Assembly (NCBI GenBank): GCA_023150835.1
Contig: JAKLKB010000024.1
Coordinates: 1 to 64,000, forward strand
Reading direction: 5' to 3'
Origin: Myxococcota bacterium
GTDB taxonomy: Bacteria; Myxococcota_C; UBA6777
DNA length: 64,000 bases
How positions within the stretch are numbered: the first letter of the stretch is position 1; the number at the start of each line of letters is the position of its first letter. The notes beneath the pieces are model-generated. The model was not told the origin of the DNA. It made no database searches and saw only the letters and a program-made list of their open reading frames with translations. This document shows positions 1-8,688 of the stretch, one piece after another. The translations under genes and the position numbers were made by a program.

Positions 1-125
1 CGATTTCTGCAACCCAATTCTTTCTGAAGCCTCCGAAGCACCCGAAGCACCCGAAGCATTCGCTTTCATCTCCCACCAAGCCTGTTCGCTTCGCTCACAC
101 ACGCCTGTGGTGGGAGCCTTCCCGC
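1..125. repeat. Hairpin repeat at the break in the acyl-CoA synthetase gene
   Basis: An inverted repeat with arms CTCCCACCA (about 70-78) and TGGTGGGAG (about 108-116) surrounds a 29-base loop, and a short GAAGCACCC tandem lies at 30-60. Read on the minus strand, a second frame stays open from about 133 to the window edge and gives a low-complexity peptide (GASGASEASE) unlike any acyl-CoA synthetase. The stretch therefore looks like inserted or rearranged repeat DNA, not the missing half of the neighbouring enzyme. Confidence 0.5.
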
Positions 126-797
126 TCATCTTGTGGTAAATTGGATATTGATCGGATCATCCATATCGATGGATTGGCTGCGCGCACACAGGGCTTCTGG
201 TGAGACCGATGGGCCAAGCGCGAGAAAGTCTTGCCATGTCCAAAAGCCCGTATAGTCGGCTGTTGTTTGCATCGGCGATTCGGCTTGGTAGACGATCAAG
301 TATTTGAGCGCAGGCAAGCGCTGGCTTGCGAAGGTTTGGGGCGTAGCGACGGCGATCTCGGGGCAGATCGTGTGTACCATCTCGACGTAGCGGGCTTGGC
401 GGAAGTTTGGAATCAAGAACAGGGCTTGAACCTGCGCAAGTTCAAGCGCATACGCAAGCTCATCGGTGCGGTACGACGGATTGATATTGACCAAGACGAT
501 CCCTGTACGCGCCGTCGCCATCTGCAACAACAACCATTCGAGATTGTCTGTTGACCAGATACCGACACGCGCTCCGCGTTCAAGGCCCAATGCCATCAAA
601 GAACAAGCGACCTCGTCGATCGCTCGATCGAGTTGGGCGTAGGTGACGCGGCGTTGGTGAGGGATCGAGACGAAGGCGTCGTTGTCAGGATAACGCGCAA
701 CGATCTTTCGCAGATGCGCATCCACGGTGCTTCCGAGCAATCGTTCTGTTCCGCCTGTGTGAAGGTATGCGTGAGAAAGTGTCGGTGTATCGGCCAT
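126..797 (-). pseudogene. Acyl-CoA synthetase (AMP-binding family), 5' fragment
   Basis: The protein begins MADTPTLSHAYLHTGG at an ATG at 797 with an AAGGA ribosome site 8 bases upstream. About 220 residues are typical of the N-terminal domain of fatty-acid/AMP-forming acyl-CoA ligases (AHLRKIVARYPDNDAFV, RVGIWSTDNLEW, GIVLVNINPSYRT). It stops at DDPINIQFTTR, exactly where the family has the ATP/AMP-binding loop IQFTSGTTGxPK. The adenylation core and the C-terminal domain are absent, so it cannot be an active ligase; family members are usually about 550 residues. It runs away from the fatty-acid cluster to its right and may once have supplied activated acyl groups to it, which is inference. 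Confidence 0.8.
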
Positions 798-916
798 CTT
801 GGATGTTCCTTCGATCTGTATGGGAGTCTTTTGGATCTCGCGCAAAACGCTTGAGTGTGTTTTGATGCGCATCAAGCCTCTCACCGATCTACGCCCACGC
901 TGCAAGATGTAGAGGC

Positions 917-2017
917 GTGATCGAGAAGCCTTTGGGTACGAGAGAGCCTGTGGGATCGTTGTATCGCGTACATCGCAAGACAAAGCAAGGAGCTATCGTG
1001 ACGAAGAAGTCTTTTGGGGTCGGGTGTTTGTGGCTTGAACAAACCGTATCAAACGGGCGCCTGCCGTTGAAACAAGCTTTATCAAGCGGGCTTCTGGGAT
1101 CCAAGCGAGCCGCATCAGACGGGCTTCTGGGATCCAAGCGAGCCGCATCAGACGGGCTTCTGGGATCCAAGCGAGCCGCATCAGACGGGCCTTTGGGATC
1201 CAAGCGAGCCGCCTCAGACGGGCCTCTGGGATCGAAACAAGCTTTTGGGGCCAGATGGACATGGCTTGGGCGGGCTATCGGGGTGGGGTATCTGTGGCTT
1301 GGGCGGGCTATCGGGGTGGGATGTCTGTGGCTTGGGCTGTGGAGCAACGTACAAGGCGACACCAACGGTCCGTCCAAAAAGACCCCACAACCGCAGAAAG
1401 GTGTGGTGATCAAAGCTCTTTCGCCGCTTGAACAAAAAGCACGCAACGCACGAGCGCAAGCTACTTCGCGTCCGACTTCTCGGCCTATGGGGGCGATACG
1501 AGCGCCCCGTCCATCTCCGACCGTTGTGCGTGTCCCGCCGCTGTCTGTGGGGACGCGGTATTTTTTACGCCCTGTTCCTCGCGTGATCTTGTTTTCCAAA
1601 GGCAAAAAGCCTGAACACGCTTACAATATCGCGCTGTTGGCAGAGCGGTTGCAAAAAGCGCCTCACAGCTTGGTGAACAAGACGGTTGATATCGAAGGTT
1701 TGGTGATCCGCGATGTCAAGGCGCTCAACTGCACGTTGATGTTGTGCCTCAAAGGGTTTCCTTGTTGCAACCGTTGTTCGCAGCCGTTGATGTTGCGCGA
1801 TGCGTGGGGCCAACAAGGATTCGTCTTCGGTGGCCTCTACAAAGGCCGCTACGTCGGATGTTCAGGAACAGAGTGCTCGCAGATCTGCGCTCCGTTGGTG
1901 CAAAACAAGCGTTATCGACTGCGTGTGACGATCAAAAAACTCGATATCTGGAGCGCCACCAAGCTTTCTGTTTACGAGATGTATCACCTGCATCTTGTGT
2001 CCTTCCGCCCGTTGTGA
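917..2017 (+). CDS. Protein with 11-residue N-terminal repeats and a cysteine-rich C-terminal domain
   Basis: Not assigned to a family. Residues about 40-145 consist of 11-residue repeats, first of the type LLGSKRAASDG (about five copies), then WLGRAIGVGYL (two copies and a part). A basic, Pro/Arg-rich linker follows. The last 140 residues form what looks like a compact beta-rich domain, possibly OB-fold-like (KTVDIEGLVIRDVKALNC), with seven or more cysteines in clusters (CLKGFPCCNRC, CSGTECSQIC) that could bind metal or form disulfides. The hydrophobic repeats before SNVQGD may act as a signal or anchor segment. The start is uncertain because the repeats blur it. The C-terminal domain is the part most likely to be functional. 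Confidence 0.55.
   Translation: MIEKPLGTREPVGSLYRVHRKTKQGAIVTKKSFGVGCLWLEQTVSNGRLPLKQALSSGLLGSKRAASDGLLGSKRAASDGLLGSKRAASDGPLGSKRAASDGPLGSKQAFGARWTWLGRAIGVGYLWLGRAIGVGCLWLGLWSNVQGDTNGPSKKTPQPQKGVVIKALSPLEQKARNARAQATSRPTSRPMGAIRAPRPSPTVVRVPPLSVGTRYFLRPVPRVILFSKGKKPEHAYNIALLAERLQKAPHSLVNKTVDIEGLVIRDVKALNCTLMLCLKGFPCCNRCSQPLMLRDAWGQQGFVFGGLYKGRYVGCSGTECSQICAPLVQNKRYRLRVTIKKLDIWSATKLSVYEMYHLHLVSFRPL
1070..1350 (+). repeat. 33-bp in-frame tandem repeats (minisatellite)
   Basis: About five near-identical 33-bp units (CTTCTGGGATCCAAGCGAGC...) are followed by two to three units of a different 33-bp repeat (CTTGGGCGGGCTATCGGGGT...). All lie in frame in the gene at 917-2017 and encode 11-residue repeats. 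The low divergence between units suggests recent slippage or unequal recombination. Confidence 0.85.
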
Positions 2018-2089
2018 CGAGAGCTTCATCGGGCTTTGTGTGACATTGTTTGTCGAACAAAAAGTGCAAGTGTCGGCATCCAACAACAA

Positions 2090-2245
2090 CCAAGTGTTGT
2101 CGATCCGCAACAGATGGCAAAAACCCGTGTTCGCGGCATCTCGGACGGCGGCGCTGTAAGTTTGAAAACGCCTATTCGCCCGTCTATATGGGGTCAAGGG
2201 GGCAAAGCTCCCTTGCGGGGTATGGGGCCGCGCCCCACACAAAAC
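2090..2245 (+). repeat. Interspersed element B, copy 1
   Basis: Intergenic repeat with the landmarks CCCGTGTTCGCG, GGGGTCAAGGGGGC, a short hairpin around CCCTTGCGGGG, and GGGGCCGCGCCCCA. Other copies lie near 5960, 12720, 21070, 23075, 31750, 48245 and (partial) 62590. It fills the gap between the gene ending at 2017 and the ketosynthase start at 2296. Confidence 0.75.
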
Positions 2246-2295
2246 CATTCAAATGCGAAACTCTACCCAAAGAAGAGAGCGGTGATCTCGATGAG

Positions 2296-4992
2296 ATGGA
2301 GCGATGTGTGAGAAACAGAGAAGACATCGTAGTGGTTGGGATGGGCGTTTTTTGCGCGATCGGATCGGATGTATCGGCGTTTTGGTCCTCTTTGGTGGCG
2401 GGGCGAGACGGGATGCGCGAAGTGGCGTCGCTTGAGCCTGCTTTTTCTGCGCGGATCGCGGGCTTGATCCACGAAGAAGAACGTGCGCGTGTGATCGCCT
2501 CGGTCGAAGGGGTTGATCCGTGTGTGTCGTTTGCTTTGCAGGCTGCGCGTGAGGCCAATGCGATGGCGGGAGAGAGCGGGTTTCGCGCATCGCGGGTGGG
2601 TTTGGTGTTTGGAACGAGCATGGGCAGCCATGAAACACGGATGCGCTACAACGATCTGCACGAAGCAAAGGCAGCACGGATGTTGGCGCATCACACGTTT
2701 GCTGCGGCGCAATTTGGCGTCGAGACAGCGCTTGTTGCGGATGCACTCGGCATCCAAGGCCCGCGCTTGACGATCAGCACAGCGTGTACTTCTTCGACCC
2801 AAGCCATCGGGCTTGCGCGTGAGTTTTTGCACGAAGACTTGGCGGATCGGGTCTTTGTGATCGGGTCCGATCCTTTTGCGATGGAAGTGTTCGCGGGATT
2901 TTATACCTTAGGCGTGATGAGTGCTTCGCCGTGTGCGCCTTTTGGAGAGCCTGTGGGGATGAATGTCGGAGAAGGCGCAGGGGCTTTGGTGTTGGAGCGC
3001 CAGACGGATGCTGTGCGGCGTGGGGCAACGCTTTACGCTGCGTTGCGTGGCTACGGGATGTCTGTCGATGCCTTCCATCCAACCACGCCCGAACCCGCAG
3101 GAAAAGGTGTCGCGCAGTCGATCCGTGAGGCGCTTTGTGATGCCTCACTGGAGCCACAAGATATCGGCTACTATAACGCTCACGGGACGGGGACCGCGAG
3201 CAACGACGCTGCCGAATGGAAAGCCATCCAACAAGTCTTTGCAGAACGCGCTGCGATGTTGCCGATCAGCTCGACCAAAAGCTACCTCGGACACGCCCAA
3301 GGAGCCGCTGGAATCCTCGAAGCCATCGCAACGATCATGGCCTTGCGCGAACAAGTCTGCTTGCCTACGCTGCATCTTCACACCAAACGCCGACAAGCGC
3401 CCGATGATCCGATCGCTTCGGAGGTTCCGCGCCCTTGCTCGTACAACGCCGCGATCAGCCACAACTCGGCCTTTGGCGGCCTCAACGCAACGCTTGTGTT
3501 TTCGCACCCCACATCGCCCGACTTCGCTCTGGATGGGCGTGATGGGATGGACCACAAAGCCTCTACAGCGACCGTCGTTTCAGGACCGACGTTGTCTCTT
3601 GCTCGTTCGATCGCGAAGGATGCGCTCTCGATCTCGATCGCGGAGGATGCGCTCTCGGTGGTGTACGTCTTGGGGGTCGGATCGGTGACCGCGCATGGGA
3701 CGGGCGGGATCTTGGATGCGTTGCGCGAAGGCAAGCCGTTGAAGCGGTGGCCCGAAGAGACGCGCTGGTTGGCAAGCGAACACAAGCAAGCGGGCTTTGT
3801 CCCGAAGATCGAGACGGGTGGACTCTTGCGGCGCGGAGAGACACGTGGAATGGACGATATCTCTCGCTATTTGACGATGGCGAGTGCAGCAGCCCTTCAA
3901 GACGCAGGGATCGCCATACGTGGAGATCTGCGCGAGCGAACGGGCCTTTTTGCGGGAGTTTCGCGTATCCCTGCGGAAAGCTGCTGGCGATTTTTGCGGA
4001 TCGCACGAGAGCGCGGATGGCATCGTGCGCCTGCCCATGAGTTCGCACGCTTGGTTCTCAACGCACCTGCGGGGGCTTGTTCGTTGGCGCTGGCGTTGCG
4101 CGGTGCGGGGACGACCTTGGTCGGTGCGGGAAGTGGCCTGATGGCGGCGATCTACGGAGTTTGGTGGCTGCGATCGCGCCCCGATACAGAAGTGATGTTG
4201 GTCGCAGGATGCGATGAGTTGGGTGACGACGATCTGCGCGAACACGAGAACACCGAGACGGGGCCTTTTCTTTCCGAAGGAGCAGGTGTTGTGGTCTTGG
4301 CCAACGCGCAGATCTGCAAAAGAGAGGGCATCGTGCCTCAAATCGCCGTCCGTGCGGTCTCCGTGATCGGAACGCTCAAAAGTGCCGATGATGGGGCCAT
4401 TCGCGAGGCGCTTGGTTCTTGGATGCTGCGCGCAGGGCAGCCTGACGCGATCTTTTGGGCGGGTTCTTCGGATGCCAAAATCTCTCTGTTTCAAGAGATC
4501 ATGTCGCCGTTGTATGGCCCGCAGGTTGCGCGGATCCCTGTGTGGCAAACCCTTTCGGTGTTGGGATATGCGCGGGCTGCGTCGTCTTCGTGGGCTTTGG
4601 TCGGGGCTATCGAGAGTATGCGCCAAGCATACCCACAGACGACCAACACCACGCAAAACACGCTCGAAGCAAAGCCTCAGACGTCTGACGCCATGCAAAG
4701 CACGCCCGAAGCCAAGCCCCAGACGCCCGATGGCGACAAAAAAACACCCGACGCCACGATCACAGAAAAGAACAGGCCGAAAGAACATACCAACCAAGTT
4801 GCCCGAACCATCGGCCTTTTCAATGTATTATTGCCTTGGTGGGGTTGTGATGCGGAAGGAAAGCCGCCAAGATGCGTGTGGGTGATCACAGAAGATGCGT
4901 TGTGCGGCGTGGGCCTGTTGTCTTTGTTTCAATGCCCGCCTGCTCAAACGATCGATGCCGCAAATTTCTCATCTCGCGGCATCTTGCGATGA
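2296..4992 (+). CDS. Two-headed beta-ketoacyl synthase: active KS fused to a chain-length-factor-like KS
   Basis: Residues 1-430 form a complete ketosynthase that would condense malonyl-ACP with an acyl primer: nucleophile Cys164 in TACTSST, His296 in HGTGT and His333 in GHAQG. From about residue 455 (LGVGSVTAHG) a second ketosynthase fold follows, but its Cys is replaced by Ala611 (GAGSGLM), the HGTGT motif reads AGSSD, and the second His is Tyr (LGYARA). This is the pattern of KS-beta/chain-length factors of type II polyketide synthases, normally a separate protein. A Thr/Pro-rich repetitive linker (EAKPQT) and a short C-terminal segment end the 898-residue chain. The ATG at 2296 is preferred because the frame further upstream translates element B. 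It is the first gene of the fatty-acid/polyketide-like cluster. KS identity is certain; the product is unknown. Confidence 0.88.
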   Translation: MERCVRNREDIVVVGMGVFCAIGSDVSAFWSSLVAGRDGMREVASLEPAFSARIAGLIHEEERARVIASVEGVDPCVSFALQAAREANAMAGESGFRASRVGLVFGTSMGSHETRMRYNDLHEAKAARMLAHHTFAAAQFGVETALVADALGIQGPRLTISTACTSSTQAIGLAREFLHEDLADRVFVIGSDPFAMEVFAGFYTLGVMSASPCAPFGEPVGMNVGEGAGALVLERQTDAVRRGATLYAALRGYGMSVDAFHPTTPEPAGKGVAQSIREALCDASLEPQDIGYYNAHGTGTASNDAAEWKAIQQVFAERAAMLPISSTKSYLGHAQGAAGILEAIATIMALREQVCLPTLHLHTKRRQAPDDPIASEVPRPCSYNAAISHNSAFGGLNATLVFSHPTSPDFALDGRDGMDHKASTATVVSGPTLSLARSIAKDALSISIAEDALSVVYVLGVGSVTAHGTGGILDALREGKPLKRWPEETRWLASEHKQAGFVPKIETGGLLRRGETRGMDDISRYLTMASAAALQDAGIAIRGDLRERTGLFAGVSRIPAESCWRFLRIARERGWHRAPAHEFARLVLNAPAGACSLALALRGAGTTLVGAGSGLMAAIYGVWWLRSRPDTEVMLVAGCDELGDDDLREHENTETGPFLSEGAGVVVLANAQICKREGIVPQIAVRAVSVIGTLKSADDGAIREALGSWMLRAGQPDAIFWAGSSDAKISLFQEIMSPLYGPQVARIPVWQTLSVLGYARAASSSWALVGAIESMRQAYPQTTNTTQNTLEAKPQTSDAMQSTPEAKPQTPDGDKKTPDATITEKNRPKEHTNQVARTIGLFNVLLPWWGCDAEGKPPRCVWVITEDALCGVGLLSLFQCPPAQTIDAANFSSRGILR

Positions 4993-5025
4993 AAAAAGCT
5001 GGATACAGCCGTGAGGAGGGAAGTG

Positions 5026-5958
5026 ATGGAGCGTCGAGAATTTTTCGCCAAAGCAGGCGCGTTGATGATGACTTCGATGGTTGGGGCGTCGATGGATGGG
5101 TGTGTTCATCGCGGTGCAGGGGTGGGTGGGTTTGATGTACAAGGTTATCTGTCGCGATTGGACGCGGCGGATCAAAAGATGATGTCGTTGCCATCGGTGT
5201 TTCCGAAGGGTGAGAGCCACCAGAAACGCGATGCTTTTGTGCGGCAAGCCTTTTCATCGCTGTTGTTGGTGGGATCGTTGCACGATATCCCCGAAGCGGC
5301 ACGAAGCCATCCCGCGATCCAAGAGCGCCTGTTGCGTGCGGCTCCTGTGTTGGACAACAGCTTGTTCAAAGCGGCCACGTTGGTCGAGTCCATCCCCGCT
5401 GCTCAGCGCAAAGAGATCCAGCGCTTTTTGCAAAAAGAAGAACGCCAAGTCAAAGCGATGCGTTCGTTGATGCTGGATTATGGGGTGCAAGCGGGGGTTG
5501 CCAAGTCGCGGTTGATCCACGCGGATCGCTTGATGGATCATATCCAATGGCGGATGCAAAAGCAAAATCCGTCGCTGTTGTTGGACACGCACGTCGCCAA
5601 GGTCGATCGGGTGGCCGCTTCCTTGGGGATCTCGGTCGAACAACGCCGAACACAGGGGCAGTTGACTCTCGATCCGCTGAGTGCGTGCCGTGTCTCGTCG
5701 CTGCTTGATCCGTTGGCGCAAGAGCCTTCGCGGGAATCCTTGGAAAGAGACACGCCCCCTGTTCTGGAAGCCCCCAAAAAGAAGCGCGGAAATGTGGGGT
5801 TTATCTTGATGGGGATCGGCGGTGCGCTCACCGTTGGGGGAGTGGTCGCTTCGTTGGTCGGTGGAACCAACGGCATCATCTTTGGCGGAATCTTTGGTTG
5901 GACGCCCGGCTCGATCATGTTGTTGATCGGAATTCCCTTGGCGATTTTTGGGATTTAA
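5026..5958 (+). CDS. Membrane-anchored exported protein, function unknown
   Basis: 310 residues. The N-terminus MERREFFAKAGALMMTSMVG has a twin-Arg/FF pattern like a Tat signal and is followed by a Cys (MDGC) that could be a lipidation site, although the lipobox is imperfect. The middle is helical and charged. The last 50 residues are Gly-rich and hydrophobic (VGFILMGIGGALTVGGVV, then IMLLIGIPLAIFGI), most likely two membrane helices. A strong GAGGAGGG ribosome site precedes the ATG at 5026. It lies 33 bases after the ketosynthase gene on the same strand and probably belongs to the same operon, so it may anchor or export the cluster's product (inference). No family was recognised. Confidence 0.7.
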   Translation: MERREFFAKAGALMMTSMVGASMDGCVHRGAGVGGFDVQGYLSRLDAADQKMMSLPSVFPKGESHQKRDAFVRQAFSSLLLVGSLHDIPEAARSHPAIQERLLRAAPVLDNSLFKAATLVESIPAAQRKEIQRFLQKEERQVKAMRSLMLDYGVQAGVAKSRLIHADRLMDHIQWRMQKQNPSLLLDTHVAKVDRVAASLGISVEQRRTQGQLTLDPLSACRVSSLLDPLAQEPSRESLERDTPPVLEAPKKKRGNVGFILMGIGGALTVGGVVASLVGGTNGIIFGGIFGWTPGSIMLLIGIPLAIFGI

Positions 5959-5959
5959 G

Positions 5960-6095
5960 TCATGTTGTGGGGTTTCACCCCGCGCCCCACAAGGGACCGA
6001 TGGCCCCTTGACCCCGTATTGGCGAAGAGATCAGCGTTTTTCAGACAGACGACTCTGTTGCTTGAAACCTCGCGAACACGGCTTTTTTGGGAGCA
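5960..6095 (-). repeat. Interspersed element B, copy 2 (inverted)
   Basis: Starts immediately after the stop of the preceding gene: TGGGGTTTCACCCCGCGCCCCA, then CCCCTTGACCCCGTATTGGCG and CGCGAACACGG. It separates that gene from the acyl carrier protein gene. Confidence 0.75.
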
Positions 6096-6149
6096 TCTGT
6101 GTGGCTCAAGCCTATCAGAGAGAGGGTAGACAAACGGTGGAGTAACGGG

Positions 6150-6572
6150 ATGATCGGAAAGATGCGAGCGGTGGCTTTGGAAAGAGCAGCGGTGCTCGAA
6201 GAGTTGAAGGGCCTGTTGATCGACAATCTACATCTTTCACTACAGCCAGATGATATCGACCCTGACGCGGCGTTGTTTGGTTCGGGGCTGGGGTTGGATT
6301 CCGTCGATGCGGTGGAGTTGGTGGTTGCTGTCGAAGATCGTTTTGATCTGGATTTTTCGCGCCAGACAGCACCTTCGGAGCCTTCTTCGGCCAAAGCGAG
6401 CGATCAGGCCGAACGGACGGGGGCTTCCGCTGTGGGAGATGCTTTGAGTGGACGGCAGATCGAACAATCCATGCGGATCTTTATGCGAACGCTCAATGCT
6501 CTTGTCGACGTGATCTTGTGGGCACGCGCCCAAAGCCCGTTGGCGACGCCATCTGCGACTCGTTCTTTGTAG
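6150..6572 (+). CDS. Acyl carrier protein with a long C-terminal extension
   Basis: The first 75 residues match the acyl carrier protein fold. Ser51 in GLGLDSVDAVELV is the expected site for phosphopantetheine attachment, so the protein would carry the growing acyl chain of this cluster. At 140 residues it is much longer than the usual 80: after VEDRFDLDF comes a polar insert (PSEPSSAKASDQAERTG) and then a hydrophobic helix-like tail (MRIFMRTLNALVDVILWARA). The ATG at 6150 follows GGTGGAG; Met at 6162 is an alternative. The extension may replace helix 4 or give membrane or partner contact (inference). Confidence 0.85.
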   Translation: MIGKMRAVALERAAVLEELKGLLIDNLHLSLQPDDIDPDAALFGSGLGLDSVDAVELVVAVEDRFDLDFSRQTAPSEPSSAKASDQAERTGASAVGDALSGRQIEQSMRIFMRTLNALVDVILWARAQSPLATPSATRSL

Positions 6573-6617
6573 GCAAAAGAGACAGGCACAGAACAAAAAG
6601 ACGAAGGAGTGCTCGGG

Positions 6618-7781
6618 ATGGTATTGCGCGATCGGATGCAAGCAGATGTGGCGATCTGGCGAGAGGTCGATGGGGTCGAGGTTCCCGCACGCTACACGAC
6701 GTTAGAGCAAGAAGTCTCGGCTTTGCGGTTTGGTGTTGGATTGAGTGATCGCTCGTATGTTTGTGTTCTGCGTTTGCGGGGGGAGGATGCTTACGACCTG
6801 TTGGATCGGTGTTGTCCGTGCGCGATGTATCTCCGCGATGGAGAAGTCCGTCACACGGTGCTTTTGTCGGAACAAGGAACCCCGATCTTGGATCTTTATG
6901 TGGGCAACGACGATGAGTCTTTTTTTGTGTTCTCGGAGGGAAAACCCGCGCAAGAAGTGTTGGCGTATTGGCGCTCGATGATCCCCGAAGGAGCGGATAT
7001 CCAGATCGAGTCGTGGAATGAAACGCACGCATTGTTGGGACTCAATGGTCCCTTTGCTTGGGAGTTGCTGGCCGAGTTGGAAGGGCATCAAGTGATCGGG
7101 TTTCCATACGCGACCTTCTATCGATCTGAAGAAGAGAATCTGTTCTTTCGCCTCGGAAAGACGGGCGAGTATGGTTATGATATCTTGGTTCCGCGTGACA
7201 AGGTGGCGGCGTATTGGGCGCGTGTGTTCGAGGTTGGACGCTCTTTTGATATCTGCCCTGTCGGATTCGAGGCGTTGGAACACGCGGGGTTGGAAAACTT
7301 CTTTTTTTCGATCCGACGAGAAGGTGCGCTTGGCCTAACGCCTGTCGAGTTGCAGCTACAATGGCGTGTGTCTTACGAAAAAGACTTCTTGGGCCGTGCC
7401 GCTCTCGAAGCCGTCAAGACGAGCGATGCACGTCGCCGTGTGACGGGGATCCGCAGCGCGCATCCGTTGAGCGAGGGGGCAGCCTTGTACTGCGAAGGGG
7501 AGCGCGTTGGAGAAGTGGTGGTTGCGATGCGTTCGGTCACTTTGGGGGCGTGGATCGGCTTGGGGTTGTTGGCGTTGCCGTGGGCGCAAGCGGGTCTGGC
7601 GCTCTCGACCGAACGCGCTAAAAAGGCCGATATGTGGACTGTTTCGATGCCCTTTGTTCGCAACTTGAGTATGTTGATCAATCCGCAAAAGCACAGTTAT
7701 CGGGATGCTGCGTCTTTGGAAACGCTGCGCCGATCTTTAAGCCAACCTGATATGTGGGTGGAAACAGCGGATGGAGCGTGA
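6618..7781 (+). CDS. GcvT-fold (aminomethyltransferase-like) protein
   Basis: 387 residues with the layout of the folate-binding GcvT/YgfZ superfamily: RFGVGLSDRSYVCVLRLRGEDAYDLLDR at the N-terminus, GLNGPFAWELL in the middle, GEYGYDILVPRDKVAAYW, and CPVGFEALEHAGLENFFFSIRREG. An AAGGAG site lies 8 bases before the ATG at 6618. Classical members move one-carbon units to or from tetrahydrofolate. Its place between carrier protein and ketoreductase suggests a tailoring step such as methyl or formyl transfer, or a structural role. Substrate and activity cannot be read from the sequence. Its stop is two bases from the next start, so the two genes are probably co-translated. Confidence 0.8.
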   Translation: MVLRDRMQADVAIWREVDGVEVPARYTTLEQEVSALRFGVGLSDRSYVCVLRLRGEDAYDLLDRCCPCAMYLRDGEVRHTVLLSEQGTPILDLYVGNDDESFFVFSEGKPAQEVLAYWRSMIPEGADIQIESWNETHALLGLNGPFAWELLAELEGHQVIGFPYATFYRSEEENLFFRLGKTGEYGYDILVPRDKVAAYWARVFEVGRSFDICPVGFEALEHAGLENFFFSIRREGALGLTPVELQLQWRVSYEKDFLGRAALEAVKTSDARRRVTGIRSAHPLSEGAALYCEGERVGEVVVAMRSVTLGAWIGLGLLALPWAQAGLALSTERAKKADMWTVSMPFVRNLSMLINPQKHSYRDAASLETLRRSLSQPDMWVETADGA

Positions 7782-7783
7782 GG

Positions 7784-8530
7784 ATGGGGAAGTTTGACGG
7801 ACAAGTCGCCGTCGTGACGGGATCTTCACGGGGGATCGGTCGTGCGATCGCGATGGCGATGGCGGAAGAAGGGGCGTTTGTGTACGTGCATTATCAATCA
7901 CGCGAAGACAAAGCGCGTGAGACGTTGGCGATGATCGAAGAAGCAGGAGGGCAGGGGGCGATCTTTGGCGTAGATGTGCGCGATGCAAAGGCCGTCAACG
8001 CCGCCTTTACAGAGATATCGGCGCAGAAGGGGCCGATCGATATCTTGGTGAATAATGCGGGGATCTGTCGTGATCAGTTTTTTGCGATGATGGAAGAAGA
8101 AGATTGGCGCGACGTGTTGGAGGTGAATCTGGGCGGCGTCTACCATTGCAGCCGTGCGGTGGCGCGTTCGATGATGGCGCGTCGTCAAGGGGTGATCTTG
8201 CACGTCGCCTCGGTGGCGGGACTCCACGCAAGCTCGGGGCAGTCGAACTATGCTGCCTCGAAGGGTGCGATCTTGAGCTTGACGCGCACGATGGCTGCGG
8301 AACTCGCCCCCAAAGGTGTGCGTGTCAATGCCCTTGTTCCCGGTATGATCAACGCAGGCATGGCCGAGCGCATGGATCAGCGTATCGCACGACAAAAGCG
8401 CGAGATGATCCCTTTGCGGCGCTTTGGCGAAGCCCACGAAGTCGCCCGTGTCGCGGTGTTTTTGGCCTCGGAGGATGCCCGTTATATCGTCGGTCAGGCT
8501 TTGGTCGTGGATGGTGGCTTAACGCTGTAA
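7784..8530 (+). CDS. fabG: 3-oxoacyl-ACP reductase-like short-chain dehydrogenase
   Basis: A 248-residue classical short-chain dehydrogenase. NAD(P) motif TGSSRGIG at 12-19, NNAG at 90-93, catalytic Ser143, Tyr156 and Lys160 (SNYAASK), and the FabG-type C-terminus ARYIVGQALVVDGGLTL. It would reduce the 3-keto group made by the ketosynthase. The ATG at 7784 lies two bases after the preceding stop, with GGAG as ribosome site; the longer in-frame extension lies inside the previous gene. It is probably the dedicated ketoreductase of the cluster rather than the general fatty-acid enzyme, as no housekeeping fab genes are adjacent. Confidence 0.9.
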   Translation: MGKFDGQVAVVTGSSRGIGRAIAMAMAEEGAFVYVHYQSREDKARETLAMIEEAGGQGAIFGVDVRDAKAVNAAFTEISAQKGPIDILVNNAGICRDQFFAMMEEEDWRDVLEVNLGGVYHCSRAVARSMMARRQGVILHVASVAGLHASSGQSNYAASKGAILSLTRTMAAELAPKGVRVNALVPGMINAGMAERMDQRIARQKREMIPLRRFGEAHEVARVAVFLASEDARYIVGQALVVDGGLTL

Positions 8531-8546
8531 CCGAAGTCCTCCTCGG

Positions 8547-8660
8547 ATACGAGATCCGCCTGTTGCGTTATCGTAAAGAGGTCGGGACAGACACAGGGGT
8601 CTGCCTAATCATAGGGCGTCTATGTACTTTGCTACGATCACACATCATTCGGATATCGTC
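8547..8660 (+). repeat. MITE-like element A, copy 1
   Basis: Begins ATACGAGATCC and ends GGATATCGTC, an imperfect terminal inverted repeat. The core (ACAGACACAGGGGTCTGCC) is a diverged version of the GGGGCAGCC/GGCTGCCC hairpin seen in other copies. It lies 16 bases behind the reductase stop and fills the gap to the next gene. Confidence 0.7.
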
Positions 8661-8688
8661 TAAGCCGTTGTTTTGAGAGGTATGGGTG

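Noticed and set aside
2050-2295. Longer N-terminus (82 residues) of the ketosynthase frame
   Set aside because: It translates the intergenic element B and has no ribosome site; the ketosynthase homology starts just after the ATG at 2296.
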